Shown here one piece after another: positions 1-12,773 of a DNA stretch of 64,000 nucleotides (its first letter is position 1; the number at the start of each line of letters is the position of its first letter). Below the pieces are notes generated by a model. It was not told where the DNA came from. It searched no databases and was given only the letters and a program-made list of their open reading frames with translations. Both the position numbers and the translations under genes were made by a program. The stretch covers positions 255,501 through 319,500 of the forward strand of contig OY978107.1 of assembly GCA_963854735.1 (NCBI GenBank), written 5' to 3'. The stretch is from Marvania coccoides (lineage: Eukaryota > Chlorophyta > Trebouxiophyceae > Chlorellales > Chlorellaceae).

Positions 1-3000
1 GACCCACCCGCCACTGCCGCTGCCGCCGCCATGCTTGCTTTCTCTGCCTGCTGGGCTCCGTTCACGGTGGTGGCCATGGCGATGTCCAGCAGGGCAGGGA
101 CCAGCGCCTCGTGCCCGGTGGTTGAGAGGTTATTGAGCGCAAACTGCAGCACCGCTGACCATGTGGGAGTCACGTCCAATGGAGCTGCACTCATCGCCTT
201 CGCCAGCGTAGGAGCGATCCACTCCGCCCAGTCCACGTGGGAGTGGGCCGCAGGGGAGGCTGCTAGGCCCGCGAGGGCCTCGGCTGCGGCTGCTAGGGCG
301 GGGCGATCTGCGTCTTGAGGGCGGGAGAGAGCTGCCTCGATGGGAGCACGCAAAGCAGGAATAACGTAGTCAGGAGCCACCTGGGAATGGGCATAATAAG
401 AAAATAAGTAACGTAAGGTGGGGGTTTGTCGACATTCACACAGAAAATGAAGGGGGAACAGGAAGAAATAAAGGAATGGGCGCAAACAATGGAGTAATCC
501 AAAATATAAATTTGAGCACGGGTGGGTTGGCTTTACCTGCGCGAGGATTTGCACAAGGCGGGCGTGGTAGGCCATGAAGTGCGCTGCGTCCACAGCTTCG
601 ACACTGGTGCGCTGGGAGGGCCACTCAGAGGCTCTGGCCAAGGTAGAAATGAGCGCCTTGGCAGGGGCTGCGAAAAAAGACGTTAAGGATGAGCGAAAAT
701 GTAATAAAGACACACGAAAATGTTAATAATAGCGTTGGGCTGTGAATTCTGGTACATATATATTGAAGTTGCCAGGTTATGGAGCAGTAACAGTTTTTTC
801 CACTCGAAAACCGCCAACCAAAATTATATTTATTTACAAAGAAAAAAGAATGTTGCTATTCCATAACCTTATAAGATAGCTGGTTGCTGCTGGCTTACCT
901 TCGTCTCGAGACATCAGCCGCAGGGTCTGCGCCTCGGGGCCGCCCACCAGCGCCGCGTGAGCGTGCCCAAGATTATCCAGCAGCTTGGGCATTGACATAG
1001 TGCCAGCGGCAGCAGTCAGCGCAGCTTTGGCGGCAGCCACAGCCTCAGGCCCCATTCCGCCCTCAAGAGAGGCCCTAGGATTCCACAGAGGCAGCACCTG
1101 CACTCCCAAACGCCAAAAAATTGGTTGAATCAAGCTTTCTTGAGGGAAATCCTGCATAGGTCATATTGCTTCATATTGATTCACACGTACCATGGTGTTG
1201 ATGGCGAGGGCGGACACCGTGCGCGTGATCACCACTTCCGAGCTCAGCAGCGTGTTCACGTAGTGCGTCATCAGCTTCCCCGCAGATTCAGGCGCCACCG
1301 CCGGCAGCAGCAGGAGCGGATAACAATTGGCCGCCGCCACGTACCTCCAGGGCAGCTGCGGTGCAGCTCCCGCCGCCGCGTCTTCTCCCCCGTCCCCAGC
1401 GCCTGACTGGGAAGCAAGAGCAACTCCCGTTGCAGCGGCCATGGCGTCTTCACAGATGGCTTCTGCGATCTGAGACTCGCCAGGGGGCTTGATGTACCGG
1501 AACGAAAGCATGAGCGACGCCATGAGCACCGTCATTTGCGATTCTACCCCGGTATGAGCGGCACTGGCCATTAGGGCCAGCGTCAAAGCACGGAGGCCCT
1601 GCCAGTCGCGCGTGACGTGGCGCCAGATGGAGACGAAGCGCACGAGGCTGGAGGAGGCTGCCATCATGCCCTGCTCCTGCTCCGACTCTGCATAAAACCG
1701 CGATTTCTAGGAATTAGAAGAGAAAAGCTTTCCAGAGCAAAGAAACGAGTTATTAAGCGATAAAATGTGCGGATAGATTTGTGATGGTGGGATATGGCAA
1801 GAATATGTGTGTAGGATAAGCGTATAATATGGGCGTAAATGTCAGCTGCTCACCAGCTTCTCCTGCGGCGGCAGCAGCTTTGGCGGCAGCCGCCTGCGCA
1901 GCCGCCCGCAGCCACGGCACGGCGTCCGCGGTGGTGACTGAAGGGTCAAAGACAAGCTTGGTGTCAACCTTGGCCATGCCGCTGAAGATGGGGGCCAGTA
2001 CAGCGGGGGCGAGGTCAGGGTAGCGCTTCATGGCACGCTCTAGCACCATCGCTGCAATAATATTAAGATGGGGTTTAGGGTTTAGGGTTTAGGGTTTAGG
2101 GTTTAGGGTAACACAGCTGAGGGTTAGGGAGCAGATGACGAATAATAATCTAACCGATTATTTAATACTATAAACTACAACTGAAACTACTAATAATACG
2201 CTCTAGAGGGGGGGAATGGATTGGAAGGGCAGATTGCCTAAATCGTAAACTAGTTTTCTTTTTGATCGTACCTGCTGAGTCTCGCACGCGCCTGGGCCCC
2301 TGCATGGAGAAGTGCACGCTGCGGGCCACCAGGCTGAGGAAGGCGGGCGGCAGGGCGGAGCGGGGGAGGAGGGGTGCAGCCGCGGAGGCGAACCAGCGGT
2401 AGGCTGCCTGAGAGGCTCTCCACTCTAGGCTCAAAAACACCTGGAAAGAAAGAGGGGAAAGATAAAGAGGAGGCGAATTAAGGGGGGGCATTCGAGAGCT
2501 CGTTGACAGCAAAGCAATTTTCCTTCCATGCACCCAAGCGCGACAAACAAGAAAGTTCAATCATTCCATAATTCCATAATTCCATAATTCCATAATTCCA
2601 TAATTCCATAATTCCATAATTCCATAATTCCATAATTCCATAATTCAATCATTCAATCAATAAGCATCCTCGTAACCAATCTCTCACCCGCTCCTTGGCC
2701 AGCCACATGGGCCGCCGCCGCCGCCACTTGGGTCCCAGCCCGCCTTTCTTTTCTCCCTTTCCACCTTCCTGTCCACCCACCACCACCACCTCGACGTCTC
2801 CCAACGCCTCCAGCAACGCCCCCGCCACCGGAGGCTCGTGCATCCATTTGTCGTCGCTGAACCACGCCCCGCCCGACGCCGCAGCGTCCGCGTACTCTGA
2901 GGACCCCGCAGAGATCAACAGATCCATAACGCGGAGGCACAGCCCTAAATTTTCGGCATCGGTTGCACCCGCAGCCCGGCTCGCCGCCTCTACAGCCTCC

Positions 3001-6000
3001 GCAGCGAGCTGGCGCAGCTGCGGGGAGCCCACAGGGGGTCCCGCGGCGCCCACCACGGCTGCAGAGGGCCCTGGCACGGCGAAAGGCACGCATTCAGGGA
3101 AATCAGGGAGGCAGCTGCGAACGCCGCCGATGGCGCCTTCTATCTGCAGCAGCAGCGAGCGTAGGGCGTCCTTACCGAGGTCTCCACCTGCCAGCAGCTT
3201 CAGCGCGGGCGCCTCCAGGAATTCGGCTAAAAATTCGTTGGCCAGCGCAATTTCGTCGGCATTAGGTATGTGCCACGACATGGAGCTCTCTCCCGGCTTC
3301 AGGGCAGCTCCCATCCCCCCTCCGCTGCTGTCGACAAACGCGTCCACCTGGACCCCACTCGCACAGCCGTTCTCGCCGTTGGTATGCATAGCGACCTCTT
3401 CCACGGCGCCACTGCCACCGCCGATTTGAGGCTCCAGCCGCGCCGAGCAGACCTCGTACTGCCCCACGGGGAAGTAGCTGGTGAGACCTGCCAATGTGGA
3501 CACCAGCGCCCGCGCGGCGCCCTCTTGCACCGCCTGAGAGGGCGCGGCAAACATCGACCGAATGACCGCGAGGAGACGCTTGCCATGGCCCTGAAATGAA
3601 GCAAAATAGGGGTAAATAAAGATTTAAAAGTGTGGTAACGTGAAATGTGCTGCTTTACGGTCAAGTTTATCCCTAAACCCTAAAGCTTTTGAGTGGGCTT
3701 CAGCATGTTTTTTGTCTCTCAAAGAGCACGGGAAAATTAAATAAATGAAGCGGCTAACAAGAATAGACTCTGTGCAAAGCATTTGGAGAGGGGGTAAACG
3801 AGGAAAAAGCTGTCTGTTAAATATGTATCAAAACTCACCACCAGAGGGGCGCCCAGGTGGTACACCGTGGAGGAGAGCAGCGACAGTCGCCACTTCAGCG
3901 CTGTTTCTGCCACTTTTGAGAGGCGGGTGGCCCCTGGGTCGAAAGCCGCAGCGTCCCGCTCCAGCGCAGCCAGCAGCGGAACCAGCAGCACCTACAACAG
4001 AGAAAAAACAAATAGTTTATTTTTGTTTAGAAATAGGACGAGCGTAATTATCCTCGGAGTATATTGGGCATATGAGAAAATAGTTCAACCAGTTTTGGGG
4101 CTCCTTTCCGACACAAACTTGATAACAAAAAAGTGCAGCCCAAAATGAGATTATTTGAGCGGTAAAACGCATTTAACTAGCAGAACATAAAAACGTACCT
4201 CTGTGGAAGTTTTGGGGTCCGCCCAGGCCACCGCATTGCACAAAATCGCCGCCTCCGCTGTGACAGAGGTGAACGTGTTCTCCAGCAAGAAAGCAGCGGT
4301 GCGCCTGATGGCTGGGGCCCGCAGCGGCGCGGGGAGGCGCGCGTACAGCAGCTCCGTGAGCGGGCGGAACATGGAGGAGCCTTCCAGCAGGAAGGAGGGG
4401 GTTTCGCCGGCAGCAGCCTCTCCGCCGGCAGCTCCATGCTCTCCAGACGCGTCTGGCGCGTCCAGGTTGGCGATGATGGTAAAGATGCGGGACAGAAGTT
4501 CAAAGGCCCAGTCCTCGGTGAAGAGAGGGAGGGCCCCCGCGTCAGCGTGCTCCTAGAGAGAGAGAGTGGTAAAAAGCGGGTGAATTTAAATATAAGTTTC
4601 AGAGGTAAATGCGGCAAGGTGGGGGGTGTTGAAGCGCGAAAAATATATTATATGGTCATTAAATCAGCGCTAGCAGATGAAAAAACTAGCGTTTCACATA
4701 AAAAACTCACCGGCAGCTCGCTGACGCAGCTCAGCACGCAGCAGTAGAGCCTGAACACCGCAAGGCTCTTGGGAGGGTCGTTGGCGTCGATCCCCGGCAG
4801 CGTGGCTGCCATGGCAGAGGCGATAGAGGCAGCCGCCGCAGCCCGCGCCGCAGCGATGCAGCCTTCTCCTGCTGCTGCTGCCTCACCCATGGAGGCCTCG
4901 TCTTCTGGAGGCTGCAGCCCGGCCAACAGCAGCGGACGCACGCAGAGCGACAGCGTCTGGATGGCGTTGACGTACCTGCGAAGAGGGAGAGAACATTACA
5001 TGGAACAAATGATTAATCGGAGTATACTGAGCATATGAAATAACATCAGGTTTTTCACGTAAAAACGACCCAAACCCCCCTCAGAAGTGACATTATGGAA
5101 ATCTTGCAACGAAAAATTTTTTAACATAGAAATTGCAGAAAAATAAAGGTTATGTACAGCGTTGTATACTCACTGCCTGGCGGCGGTGACGGTGTTGAGT
5201 GCTGTGATGAAGTGACGGTGCACCACAGGGAGCACCAGATTGGGCGCCACGTGGGCCATCTGCGCCAGCGCGAACGACGACGCGCGCTTCAGGTGGCGAT
5301 CCTTGGAGGACTGGCCTTTGGCAGCCAACGGCAGTAAAGCCGATACAACGCGATTGACCGTTTCCTGGGTCAAAGGGCGGCGGGAGGAGGGGGAAGCAGC
5401 GGATGCAGCTTCCCCGGTGCTTCCTGGACCCTGTGGGGGAGCTGCAGCGGCGTATTCGTCGTCCCCATCTGTGCCGCTTTCATCTCCGCCCATCTCTTCG
5501 CCGTCCTCCGAGCCGGTCGCATCCTCGTCGTCACTGGAACCGGCATCATCGTCTGCATGAAACACAACAGAAAAAAATCGAAAAAAAAAAACTTTGGACT
5601 TTTGGAGGGAAAATCAGTCGATTCGGTACAATTTCATTCGGTACAATTTCAAATATTCAAGTGAGATTGTTGTTTAGATGCTCACCGTCTGCCCCGGACT
5701 CGCCATCCATATCTTCATCCAGCACCCCCGCGGCATGCCCACCCCCGGGGGCGGCGGCAGCAGCGGCAGCAGCTGCCAGTCGGGCAGTGGCATGGTGCTC
5801 TGCAACAAGGCGGTGACACAGCTGCCCAGCAGCTTCCTTCAAGAACGACGTCAGCGCCCCCGTCCACTTTCCACCGTTGGAGGGGTGATAGTACTGCTCC
5901 AGCAGCGCTGTCATGGACTCCAACGCACACAAAGCAGGGTCAGCGTTGCCCAGCGGGCCCAGCGGGCAGCGCCCCAGCAGGTACAGCATGATGTGCGCTA

Positions 6001-7715
6001 CCGCTGCGGGGCGGGAGGTCATGTCGCCTGCGCACTTAGGGTGAATGCGTGGAGCGGCCATGAGATTTGATGAACATGATGGGGGAAAAAGAGAAAAACA
6101 TCTTGGCGTTGGATGAGTGGATAAGCCATTTGAACACGCTCAGAATGCAGCAAAGGTATACATCTCAACACATTTGCGTGGCATTTGACAAAGGCAGGCG
6201 ACCTCGAGTTGTGCACAACATCCAAGAATGAAGGAAATTGAAGGGGGCGGGAAATTAAAAAAAATAAAAAACTTCGGGCACCTGAAAACATGACCTGCAC
6301 GAGGCCTGGGGCGGTGCCCTGGAAGGGAGGCGACGCGGTGGCGGTGCCCACCGGTAGGTTGAAAGCCCACATCAGCCTGGTAGTGAGCTGCGGCAGTAGT
6401 GTCGGCCAATCCACGACGCCATTTGTATCGTGCTTGACCAGCCTGCAGAACAGCCCCGCCCACTGAGCCTCCCAGAAGTGGTTGTGAGGGACCATGGCCC
6501 AGAGGTGCAGCCACTCGGGAGCCCACTGCGCAAAGCTGCCGTCGCCTGCGGGGGCGGGCAAAAATATCGCGAAAAAAGCGTTAGACTTCACCGTCCTCAT
6601 AATACGATGAAACAGGAAAGATTAGACTTGCTCAGACTAATTAAAGAAGAAGAAAAAAACGGTTTTCAAGGGTTGAAATGAAATATATAGTGGATGAAAG
6701 TTTTCCGACTGCCCATTAAAACAATAAATATAAACAGAACCCTTCCTCAACCATTCAACCGCACCTTTGAGCGCGGCTTGCGTGGGCATGAACAGCGCCA
6801 GCCACCCCAGGGCCTCGAAGCTCTCCGAGCGGTGCACATCCCGCAGTGTCGGTGAAAACTCCGCCCACACCTCCTCGGCGGTGCCAGGAGGAAAGAAACG
6901 GCGGGCGCGGTGCACCACGCCCACCAGCGCCGACCGCCGCAGCTCGCTAATGCCCGCTCCTTCCACAGAAGCCGCAGGCAGCATGTACTGCCGCCGCAGC
7001 ATGGTAAAGAAAGGCCGCCATGGAATGGAAAGTTTGAGCTTTCTTCTGTGGGAGCGCAGCAGGCGGTGCAGGAGGATACACCACCGCGCCTGCGCCACGA
7101 GGTCGCTGTGGCAGGTGAGCACCAGGTCCAGCAGGGTTTCTACCAGGAGCTGAATGTCGGAATGAGGCGGCTCCGCTTTGGTGTTCAGCATGCTGCATGG
7201 AGAGAAAGAAAGGGAGAAAAGAAGGTGGAAGAATGAGGGGCTGTAATGTACTAGTGGCCGACTTGAGAATTCAAGCAAAACATTACTAATAAACTAATAT
7301 GAACGAGACCGAGAACAATAGAATGCAGGCGGAGCGCATCAGCTCCAGTACTAGAGTATACATTAAGGGACCAAGCTCTGGTGCTGCTAAAGGCTGAATC
7401 AAATGAGGGGAGCAATGCGAGGAAGGAAGAAAGCAACTCACGCTTTGACCAGGGGCACGTAAGGCAGAGTTGCACTGGCAGCGGTGTCGGCAGGCTTGGC
7501 AGCCTTCTCGCGCTGCCACACCTCTGCCAGGGCGTGAATGAGGGCCGAAAAGCGGCGGGGCTCCTCTGCGGGCAGGCGACAATGGAAGTGGAGGGGGTTA
7601 GGAGAGCGGTGACGAGAGACTGGAAATTTAGAGTGAAAAGTTGGTACGAGGGCTCACCTATGCGGACCTCTTCAGCCAGATGCTCCGGTAGCCATTCATT
7701 CCAGATGCTCGGCAT
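1..7715 (-). CDS. PSME4: Proteasome activator PA200/BLM10, 5' part of gene (runs off left edge)
   Basis: A HEAT-repeat protein that caps the 20S proteasome, acting mainly in the nucleus in acetyl-histone turnover and DNA repair (family knowledge). The start at 7715 opens with MPSIWNEWLPEHLAEE. Clear family signatures are WRPFFTMLRRQY with RRFFPPGTAEEVWAEF and LFMPT (about 6770-7190) and YYHPSNGGKW (about 5880), both at places conserved in plant and animal PA200. About 16 GC-rich exons are separated by AT-rich introns with ordinary donors, for example near 530, 1190, 1850, 2270, 2690, 3839, 4198, 4710, 5172, 5685, 6763, 7441 and 7658. An acidic stretch lies near 5460-5550. The C-terminal part is outside the window. 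It is divergent from TAF9 across 460 bp. An 8-bp minisatellite and telomere-like repeats occupy two of its introns. Exon ends are approximate; the family call is firm. Confidence 0.88.
2071..2108 (+). repeat. Interstitial plant-type telomeric repeat (TTTAGGG)5 in a PA200 intron
   Basis: Five uninterrupted TTTAGGG units sit between exons of PA200, followed by a degenerate GGTTAGGG about 20 bp on. The unit is the telomere repeat of land plants and many green algae. A short opposite-strand echo (CCCTAAACCCTAAAG) occurs at about 3672-3686 in another intron of the same gene. Confidence 0.9.
2561..2646. repeat. Minisatellite, (ATTCCATA)n, 8-bp unit
   Basis: About ten nearly perfect copies of ATTCCATA lie in an intron of PA200, decaying at the right into ATTCAATC units. 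A simple slippage repeat with no coding role. Confidence 0.92.
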
Positions 7716-8175
7716 CCTGACACGGGGATCCCTGTTCGCTGTGGAAGTTCAGAAGATTCGAAAAGGATGCAGTGTGGAATGGAGGTGGTGCTGGGAGGCT
7801 GGGGAAGGGTAGCTTAACGACAGTGATGCGTGTGTTATGTCTTGATCAATGTCCAATGCTGCTTTCAAAGTGAAAATGGTTTGATCACAGGAAATAAAAT
7901 TTGTGAAGATCAGAGAGGCAAAGGTTTGTTCTATCTTTATATGATAGAATGGGTATTGAGAAATACACTTATTTTTTTTAGAAATGGCAATGGTAGCACA
8001 AAAGTGAACACTTCGCTAATTTTGGGTTGGCTGGCCCAAACTTTTTTCGTGCACATTTAGATCTAACTTTTCATTCAATTTTATAAAGTTCGTCGTTTCG
8101 AAAATATGATTTTCATTCGATAACATCCTTCATTCCTCTTCCTATATAAAAGCATTATACAAAAAATAATTTAAG
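7716..8175. promoter_or_regulatory. Divergent promoter region PA200 / TAF9
   Basis: A 460-bp AT-rich gap between two start codons that point away from each other. CTATATAAAAG at about 8142-8152 is a TATA-like box 25-35 bp upstream of the TAF9 ATG. No other defined site was recognised. Confidence 0.5.
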
Positions 8176-8953
8176 ATGGAAGACGAGCCTCAAGATGCCG
8201 AGACGATCAAGCAACTGCTCGAATCGATGGTATGGCGTATCATGCATGTTTCATTTCTAGCGATGCCTTTGCCTCAAACACACAGACACAAATTGTCCAA
8301 TTTTTTTCAATTGTTCACCCCCATTTTGGCCTGCAGGACGTCGTGGAATACGACCCCAGAGTGGTTGAACAGCTCATGGAATTCATGTACCGATACACAG
8401 CGGAGGTGCTGCAGGACGCAGAGGTGCGCCAGTCTAACCTTAATCGTTTTAAATCAAATTTTCGCCTCAACCAACCTTCTCTTCGCGCTGCTCGCAGGCA
8501 ATATCATCGAGGTGTGGAGTCCCTCCAGGAGAGGTCGCCGCCCAGGACGTCACGCTGGCCATCCAGGCCAGGGGCCCGCACTCTTTCGTGCCTCCTCCTC
8601 CACAGCGCCTCCTCTTGCAGCTGGCGCAGCTCAGAAACACGGCGCCGCTGCCCGAGCTGCGGCAGCGGCACGGACTGCGGATCCCCCCCGAAGCAGAGTG
8701 CCTGCTCAACCCCAACATTCAGCTGCAGCCTACAAAAGAGGGGCCAGCGGTGGCTGTTCAGCCCATAGATTCTGGTGCCAAGCAGGCCCGAGAAACCAGC
8801 GCAGCGCCACATGGGGTGCAGCAAAAGCACGCAATGAAGATAGCCGCGCCGGCAGAGGGAGACGGGTGGCAGAAACCGCCGGCGGAGGCGCAGCCATGGC
8901 CAGGGAGCAGCGGGCAGCCACGCCAAGACGATTTTGACATGGAAGAACTGTGA
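8176..8953 (+). CDS. TAF9: TFIID/SAGA subunit TAF9 (histone-fold protein)
   Basis: TAF9 pairs with TAF6 through an H3-like histone fold in TFIID and SAGA. Exons are 8176-8229, 8337-8423 and 8498-8953 (198 residues). Exons 1 and 2 give AETIKQLLESM then DVVEYDPRVVEQLMEFMYRY, the signature of the family's first helices; exon 3 completes the fold with VAAQDVTLAIQ. The loop before it (AISSRCGVPPGEV) is divergent. Downstream, FVPPPPQRLLLQLAQLRN and a following N-P-N-I-Q-L stretch match the conserved TAF9 extension. The tail is low complexity and ends DDFDMEEL. All three exons join in frame. The gene is divergent from PA200. Confidence 0.9.
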
Positions 8954-10232
8954 GTGTAACGATTTTAGCTAGTGCAGCGTGCGACATGGTGCATATTTGC
9001 ACTCACCAGTCGCTTACATTGAAGAAAAGGGAAAATTGAAGGGGAAAAAAAGGGAATGCTAGAAATAAGCTTTCGAATTCTAACTATTCCCGAAAAGAAC
9101 CCGCGGAAAAATCCTGGGGAACCCTCCTCAGCTGTAATTAAAGTCTACCTTAATAGCGGGGTCCGAAAATTTGTGGCTCCTTTGAAATTTAACCATTTGA
9201 AATTGGGTGGCACTGGACCGGCATGCATTTTACATAGCTTTGAATCGTTCTAAACGTACGACGATACACACGTAGCGGGGGGACGTCAGCGGCAGCTCGT
9301 TCGTGTGACACAATTGACGAAATCGGCGAAAACTACCGTAGGGAATGGCTATTTTCATAGCGCCTCCAAGCTGTATGGCAGAATACCAGCACCATTTTTC
9401 GTTTCCTCTCCCAGCGTGCAGACCGCTCCAATTCAGCATCTAAACAAAACGTCCAGCGCCAACCGCGTGGCGTAATTAGCGCCAGAGGTGTCACGTTTGG
9501 CTCTTAGCAATTGTCGCCGTCGGTGAGCCAGCATGTAGCTCTGGAGCGACACTTCATGAGGAACCAGACTTACAATGCTGCTGCAGTATTTTCTTCGGTT
9601 TGTGTGGGCTGCCCCCTCTCTCTGTGGCAAGGTAGCTGGGTTGAGCTGTACGATGTGCCAGTGCAAGTGCCATGTCACATGTGCCAGTGCAAAGTGCCAC
9701 CTATCTGTCTGTTCGGGACTGGCTCTATTGTAGCCGAGGGTTTATACCGGCATATCGACCGTGCAAATGCCGCTTGAAAATCGAACATACCCCTCCGCAA
9801 CCAACAATTTTTTTCTTTCCAAAGCACCCGGGGGGTAGCAACAAGGACAGACATTTATCGAGTCGGCCCTCCCTGACTGGAGGACCTACGAATTATTTAG
9901 GTGTTCAGTGTTAGATGCTACATACCATGTCTTTAAAACGACGCTCATAGACGCAGAATTGTGAAAGAGACGGACGTTATTCTATTAAATACACTTGCAG
10001 CTGCAACGCCTCAAGAGGGTCCATTTAGCAAGCCGATGTTCCTTAATGGCCCTGAAAACGTGTTGGGATGACCGCTGTGTAGATTATTAAGCCGCAGCGA
10101 CCAACCTCTACTTCCCTAATTATACATTTTTATATATACTTTTTTTGGCCCTTTCGGCCGTGCTGATCCATCATAACCTAGATCACACTCTGTGGCATAG
10201 AACATCGGCCGCCCTGGCGCAATTGCGGATTC
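8954..10232. other. Intergenic, no gene seen
   Basis: About 1.3 kb of moderately AT-rich DNA with only short unsupported open frames. It holds one copy (about 9084-9123) of a roughly 40-bp sequence that recurs inverted at about 51.09-51.13 kb. GTGCCA-rich microrepeats occur at 9655-9710. Confidence 0.6.
9084..9123 (+). repeat. Dispersed 40-bp repeat, copy A
   Basis: Begins AACTATTCCCGAAAAG and continues through CCCGCGGAAAAATCCTGGGG. The same sequence with one clear mismatch is found in reverse orientation at about 51.09-51.13 kb, inside an intron of the large gene there. This looks like a remnant of a transposable element; the element itself is not visible. Confidence 0.75.
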
Positions 10233-12773
10233 ATGTCGACCCACTCATGGAACAACACAACCCCGCATTCCGCGCACCACACTCCGCGGTCCTCGCCCAT
10301 GTCTCCCACCCTCCACTCCCCCTCGATGCACTCAGTGTCTTGGAAACGACCGCGGCCAGCGAGGAGGCTACGATTCTGGAGCCCAGGGCGAATATGCGCC
10401 GGGCTGGTGCTGGTCGCCGTCCTTCAATTCTCCATCATTGCGCCCTTCATCGGCCCATTTTTCGGGCACTGCTCCTCCAGATCAGCGGTAGGTCCCACTC
10501 CTGCGCCCTTCCCCCACCTCAAAACCGCCCAAAACTCACCCTTTCGCCCCTCATTTCCCTGCCCCGCTGCAGATGCCAGTTAGTTCTGGGGTGAGAACAA
10601 CACGCCCGGAGGGGCAGATAGCAGGCATTGTGGTGACGGTGCACGGCGCGTTGGACTACCTAGCGGCGTGTCTCGATTCATGGCAGCGGACGACAGTAGA
10701 GTCCTATATGTACATTGTCGACGATTGCGACGGCGACGAAGAAACAGCGCAGCTGTCAGCGCTGTGCAGGACGTACCCCAACTTGACGCTGATAGTCAAG
10801 GAAGGCCACACACACGTAGGGTAAGACTGCAAAAAAAATAGTTTTAAAAGTTGGTTTTTCAACAGTTTTTGCAGACTGAGAAGGGGGTCGCTTGCAAATA
10901 AAACGACAATTTTTGTGGTATTTTTTTGCTGTTAACTCATTTTTTTATTTTTTTGCGTGCCAGGTACACAAAAGCTATTAATGCAGGCTTCCGCGCGGCC
11001 TACGCCGACGGCTTTAGGTACATTCTCCAATTGAACAGCGACACAGTGCTGACGCCAAACTGGCTGCCGCCGCTCATAGCGGTGCTGGAGCGCAACGCCA
11101 GCGTGGGCGCAGTAGGTCCCCTTAGTAATGCCGCCACCTGGCAGAGCGTGCCGTACCTCACCAACGAGCTGGGCAAGTGGAGCCTCAACCCGATGCCGCC
11201 AAACTGGAATCAAGACATGATGGCGAAGCTCGCGTTTCTGCTGTCCGACAACCGGCCCGTGGAGCTCCCCATTCTGGGCGGCTTCTTGATCGCCTACCGC
11301 CGTGAAATTTTCCACACCGTGGGTTACATGGACGATGTTTTATCGCCAGTGGGCTTCGGGGAAGAAAACGACTTTGCCTTCCGCACGCGGCGGCACGGCT
11401 TCGCGCTGGTGCTGCTGCCCACGACGTACGTGCTGCACCACAAGGGCAAGTCGTTCAGTGCGGAGGAGCGGGCGATGCTGACGGCAGAGACAGACGAGCG
11501 CATGCGGCAGCGCTACGGGGTGGAGCTGGCGGACGCGGTGAAGTCGTTCAAGTCCAACGACAAGCTCAAGGAGATCCGCGCGCGGTTCCAGCGGCACTTC
11601 ACCGCTTCGCTGCCAGCTTTGCTGCACGACGTGTCGGCGCTCTTCATCCTCAACGTGATGTCTACCAAGACCAAGTTCATGCTGCACGGCGGGTGGATTT
11701 CGTTGGTGCAGGAGGCGCTGGGGCTGTGGCAGAACGGATTTTACGTGCGAGTGGCGGTGCCGATGCATCTCATGTCGGACTTCAATCGCGCCTTCCCCGC
11801 AGCCAACGCAGCCGGAATCTTCCTGGGGTTCGCGGGGATGACGCCTGAAGCGGTCGCGGGGGAGCTCATAGCGGGAGGCACCGTGTTTGACTTTGCCATC
11901 GCCACCCACTACTCAACGGCCCCCACAGTCATGGCGCTGTGCGACCAGTGGCCCAACGCGGTGCCCTCCTACTACGTGCAAGACATCGAGACCAAGTTTG
12001 GGGGCGCCAACGAGGTGGCGTTGCAGAGCTACACCGTGCTGAGCCGCGGTTTCATGTTTGTGAAGACCCGCTGGCTCCAGGAGCAGCTCCAGGAGCAGTT
12101 CAACGTGGAGTCCCACCTCATCCCCCCCACCGTTGACACCAACTTCTTCACCCCCGGGAAGCAGAACTTCAAGGGGCCGGTGCAGCTGTGTGCGATGGTG
12201 CGGCTGTCCACCCCGCGGCGGAACCCCTTTGAGACGCTGCAGATCCTGACGTGGGCCATGAAGACGTTCGGGCGGGAGAAGATGAACGCCACCGCGTTCG
12301 GGTCGCCCAACGCCGAGATCAACGCCTTCCTGAAGCAGCAGAACAACACGTACGTGAAGATGTCGTTGGTTAACGTGCTGGGCGCGCTGGACCGAAACGG
12401 CGCGCGGCGGCTTAACCAGCAGTGCGAGGTGTTCTTGGATTTCTCCGCGTGGCAGGCGTTCGGGCGCTCCGGCATTGAGGCCATGGCATGCGGCGCGGTG
12501 CCCATTTTGCCGCAGCTGGGCGGGGCGGCACAGTACGCAGAGCAGGGGGTGAATGCCTTCCTCATCGACACCTCCAACATGACCAACGCGCACAACCTGC
12601 TGACGGAGATCGCGGAGGGGAAGTACGACCTGGCGTCGATGCGCAAGGCGGCGTTGGCCACAGCTGCCAAGTACAGCATTGCAGCATCGTCCAAGGCGAC
12701 GTCCGCGATCTTCAGAGAGTTCTGGGGCAACTGGAGGACGCAGCGAGGGCAGCTGATTGCGCACCCGCGATGA
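10233..12773 (+). CDS. Membrane-anchored two-domain glycosyltransferase (GT2 plus GT4-like)
   Basis: Exons are 10233-10487, 10573-10820 and 10964-12773, in frame, 770 residues. A basic N-terminal tail precedes one hydrophobic anchor (about residues 53-75, CAGLVLVAVLQFSIIAPFIG), giving a Golgi type II topology. A GT2 domain follows: IVVTVHGALDYLAACLDSW, IVDDCDGDEE, then LQLNSDTVLTP carrying the metal-binding acidic motif, then GPLSNAATWQSVPYL and GGFLIAYRREIF. The C-terminal half has a GT4/GT1-type Rossmann layout: YYVQDIETKF, SHLIPPTVDTNFFTPG and FGRSGIEAMACGAVPILPQ, the last being the nucleotide-sugar site. Rhamnosyl- or galactofuranosyl-type enzymes have similar two-domain layouts, but donor and acceptor cannot be read from sequence. 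ATG 10233 was chosen because it keeps the anchor; an alternative N terminus is possible. Confidence 0.8.

Noticed and set aside
2071..2108. A chromosome end at the TTTAGGG array
   Set aside because: PA200 exons continue on both sides and the array is only 38 bp.
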